NCBI RefSeq assembly: GCF_029227915.1
Contig: NC_079887.1
Coordinates: 2,046,001 to 2,110,000, forward strand
Direction of reading: 5' to 3'
DNA length: 64,000 nt
From: Hydractinia symbiolongicarpus
Taxonomy: Eukaryota; Cnidaria; Hydrozoa; Anthoathecata; Hydractiniidae
Below are positions 61,841 to 64,000 of the stretch, piece after piece. Made by a program: the position numbers and the translations under genes. Position 1 is the stretch's first letter, and the number at the start of each line of letters is the position of its first letter. The notes beneath the pieces were generated by a model that did no database searches, had not been told where the DNA came from, and was given only the letters and a program-made list of their open reading frames with translations.

Positions 61841-62855
61841 TTCACCACTAAAACGCATGAGACTTGTAGTTTTCAAAAATGTTTTCATTTTTGATGAGAC
61901 GCTGAATAAAAGCAGTTTAATTGCCGGCAAACGAAAACCTGCGATTTCCCGTAAATCCCGGACTCGGCCCGTATAGTCAAAAGTATACAAAGAAAGTACC
62001 CAGGGAGTAAACTCATTTCCAGAACGATTTTTTAAATTATTTTTTCACCATTAAAACGCATGAGACTTGTAGTTTTCAAAAATGTTTTCATTTTTGATGA
62101 GGCGCTGAATAAAAGAAGTTTAATCGCCGGCAAACGAAAACCTGCGATTTCCCGTAAATCCCGGACTCGGCCCGTATAGTCAAAAGTATACAAAGAAAGT
62201 ACCCAGGGAGTAAACTCATTTCCCAAACGATTATTTAATTTATAATTTCACCACTAAAGCCCATGAGACTTGTAGTTTTTAAAAATGTTTTCATTTTTGA
62301 TGAGACGCTCAATAAAAGAAGTTTAATCGCCGGCAAACGAAAACCCGCGATTTCCCGTAAATCACGGACTCGGCCCGTATAGTCAAAAGTATACAAGGAA
62401 AGTACCCAGTGAGTAAACTCATTTCCCGAACGAATTTTTAAATTATTTTTTCACCACTAAAACGCATGAGACTTGTTGTTTTCAGAAATGTTTTCATTTT
62501 TGATGAGACGCTTAATGAAAGTGGTTTAATCGCCGGCAAACGGAAACCCGCGATTTCCCGTAAATCCCGGGCTTGGCCCGTATAGTCGAATGTATACAAA
62601 GAAAGTACCATGTGAGTAAACTTATTTCCAAAACGATTTTTTAAATTATCTTTTCACCACTAAAACGCTTGAGACTTGTAGTTTTCAAAAATGTTTTCAT
62701 TTTTGATGAGACGCTGAATAAAAGAAGTTTAATCGCCGGCAAACGAAAACCCGCCATTTCCCGTAAACCCCGGACTCGGCCCGCATAGTCAAAAGTATAC
62801 AAAGAAAGTACCCAGGGAGTAAACTCATTTCCCAAACGATTTTTTAAATTATTTT
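61841..62855 (+). repeat. 5-monomer HOR e-p-a-b-c, copy 2
   Basis: Offset 1,015 bp from copy 1. It keeps CACCATTAAAACG, GATGAGGCGC, TTTAATTTATAATTTC and CTTGTTGTTTTCAG, all rare elsewhere in the window. Confidence 0.92.
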
Positions 62856-64000
62856 TTCACCACTAAAACGCATGAGACTTGTAGTTTTCAAAAATGTTTT
62901 CATTTTTGATGAGACGCTGAATAAAAGATGTTTAATTGCGGGAAACGAAAACCTGCGATTTCCAGTAAATCCCGGCTCGGCCCGTATAGTCAAAAGTATA
63001 CAAAGAAAGTACCCAGGGAGTAAACTCATTTCCCAAACGATTATTTAAATTATAATTTCACCACTAAAGCCCATGAGACTTGTAGTTTTTAAAAATGTTT
63101 TCATTTTTGATGAGACGCTGAATAAAAGAAGTTTAATCACCGGCAAACGAAAACCCGCGATTTCCCGTAAATCACGGACTCGACCCGTATAGTCAAAAGT
63201 ATACAAGGAAAGTACCCAGTGAGTAAACTCATTTCCCGAACGAATTTTTAAATTATTTTTTCACCACTAAAACGCATGAGACTTGTAGTTTTCAGAATTG
63301 TTTTCATTTTTGATGAGACGCTTAATGAAAGTGGTTTAATCGCCGGCAAACGAAAACCCGCGATTTCCCGTAAATCCCGGGCTTGGCCCGTATAGTCGAA
63401 TGTATACAGAGAAAGTACCATGTGAGTAAACTCATTTCCAAAACGATTTTTTAAATTATCTTTTCACCACTAAAACGCTTGAGACTTGTAGTTTTCAAAA
63501 ATGTTTTTATTATTGATGAGACGCTGAATAAAAGAAGTTTAATCGCCGGCAAACGAAAACCCGCCATTTCCCGTAAACCCCGGACTCGGCCCGCATAGTC
63601 AAAAGTATACAAAGAAAGTACCCAGGGAGTAAACTCATTTCCCGAACCATTTTTTAAGTTATTTTTTCACCACTAAAACGCATGAGACTTGTAGTTTTCA
63701 AAAATGTTTTCATTTTTGATGAGACGCTGAATAAAAGAAGTTTAATTGCGGGCAAACGAAAACCTGCGTTTTCCAGTAAATCCCGGCTTGGCCCGTATAG
63801 TCAAAAGTATACAAGGAAAGTACCCAGTGAGTAAACTCATTTCCCGAACGAATTTTTAAATTATTTTTTCACCACTAAAACGCATGAGACTTGTAGTTTT
63901 CAGAAATGTTTTCATTTTTGATGAGACGCTTAATGAAAGTGGTTTAATCGCCGGCAAACGGAAACCCGCGATTTCCGTAAATCCCGGGCTTGGCCCGTAT

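Larger units (their letters stand above)
1..64000 (+). repeat. 203-bp satellite array spanning the whole window
   Basis: Landmarks such as TTCACCAC, GATGAGACGC, GCCGGCAAACGAAA, CCCGTATAGTC and GTAAACTCATTTCC recur every 203 bp from end to end, always in the same orientation, giving about 315 monomers. Length variants are rare: 192 bp (11-bp deletion), 194, 188, about 60 bp, and single-base indels. By eye neighbours differ at several to about 15% of positions, while copies of the same monomer type in different HOR units are almost identical. No unrelated sequence interrupts the array and neither edge is in the window. This is established behaviour of centromeric or heterochromatic satellites evolving by unequal exchange. 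The chromosomal location and the species are not shown by the sequence. Confidence 0.98.
60423..64000 (+). repeat. Region F: return to A-type monomers, 5-mer HOR e-p-a-b-c
   Basis: Two bridging monomers (GACGCGTAATGAAAG, CCCTTATAGTCG; ATGCATAAGAC, GATGAAACGCTGAG) lead to a 1,015-bp HOR at 60,826-61,840 and 61,841-62,855. Marks are AAAAGCAGTTTAATTGCC (e-like), CACCATTAAAACG with GATGAGGCGC (p), GATGAGACGCTCAATAAAAG with AATCACGGACTCGG (a), CTTGTTGTTTTCAG with GCAAACGGAAACC (b) and GCCATTTC (c). A less perfect third turn without p follows from 62,856 and the array runs off the window inside a b monomer. Confidence 0.92.

Noticed and set aside
1-64000. CRISPR-like array of repeats and spacers.
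   Set aside because: The whole 203-bp unit is repeated. There are no short repeats separated by unique spacers, and no cas genes are present.
1-64000. Tandem array of an RNA gene (5S rRNA or tRNA-derived satellite).
   Set aside because: I found no convincing A/B box pair, no 5S internal control region and no cloverleaf-like pairing in the monomer. The A/T-tract and GC-core parts do not resemble a known RNA gene.
1-64000. Transposable element or LTR remnants as the source of the repeat.
   Set aside because: There are no terminal inverted repeats, target-site duplications, reverse transcriptase or transposase fragments, or poly-A ends. The unit is a simple head-to-tail satellite.
1-64000. Telomeric or subtelomeric position.
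   Set aside because: No TTAGGG, TTAGG or TTTAGGG runs and no array edge are in the window, so the chromosomal location cannot be assigned.
1-64000. A previously undescribed multi-gene system.
   Set aside because: There is no non-satellite sequence in which such genes could lie. The novelty here is limited to the repeat architecture.

Overview
The window is one uninterrupted satellite DNA array. From the first base to the last it consists of head-to-tail copies of a monomer of about 203 bp, roughly 315 copies, all in the same orientation. I found no unique sequence, no gene, no RNA gene, no transposon insertion and no array edge. Such an array, with higher-order repeats (HORs), is typical of a eukaryotic centromeric, pericentromeric or other heterochromatic block. 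The species cannot be told from the sequence. The monomer is about 38% GC and carries about 13 CpG sites, about 1.8 times expectation by hand count, so strong germline CpG methylation seems unlikely. That is a weak hint towards an invertebrate or another lineage with little methylation.

Every monomer is taken to begin at TTCACC. Letters name monomer types by diagnostic bases. a: GTATATTCAAAAG, CAAGGAAAG. b: TTTTCAGAAATG, AAAGTGGTTTAATC. c: GCCATTTC, TAAACCCC. d: GAGAATTGTAG, CGACTTCC. e: ATCGCGGGCAAAC, TTCCAGTAAAT. g: GACTAGTAGTATTT, GTCGAATG. h: the same start, GATTTTATAAATT. i: CGGGGTGTAAATTC. j: AATCCCATG, TTGCCGG. k: GCATAATGAAAG, CCATAAATCC. l: TTTCTGATGAGACG, GGTCTCGG. m: g-like start, TTTTTTTCTCACC tail. 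n: GCATAATGAAAG, CGCTATTTC. o: GAGATACTGAAT. p: CCTGCGATTTCC, GGACTTGG. q: AAAGTTGTTTAATC. r: ACTTGCAGTTTTC. t: GGACTCTGCCC. u: CTTGTATTTTTTAAA. v: 192 bp, GTATAGTAAAGAAAG. w: GACTTATAGTTTTT. x: GAAATTACCC. y: AACTGATTTC, GAAGAGACG. z: GACGGTTAATG, GGCAATCG. D1 to D4: the types of 40-49 kb.

Layout. Region A (1-32,778) reuses types a to p in a recurring order: a-b-c-d, c-e-g-h-i-j-k-l-m-n and n-o-p-a-b. Local tandem HORs have 4, 5, 6, 9 and 10 monomers, joined by hybrid monomers. Region B (32,779-40,450) is a 19-monomer, 3,836-bp unit repeated twice, each copy holding a 6-monomer, 1,207-bp unit twice. A third copy (43,090-45,718) is shorter by exactly one 1,207-bp unit. Region D (40,451-43,089 and 45,719-49,169) is a D1-D2-D3-D4 subfamily. 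Region E (49,170-60,422) is built from cassettes that begin with the 192-bp v monomer. Region F (60,423-64,000) returns to A-type monomers with a 5-monomer, 1,015-bp HOR.

No genes act together here. The biology is array evolution by unequal exchange or amplification, plus a possible structural or protein-binding role of a conserved short dyad (GTATA, 8 bp, TATAC) in nearly every monomer. The open reading frames that exist (up to about 122 codons, mostly on the minus strand) are by-products of the repeat: 203 is not a multiple of 3, so each frame closes in the next monomer or two.
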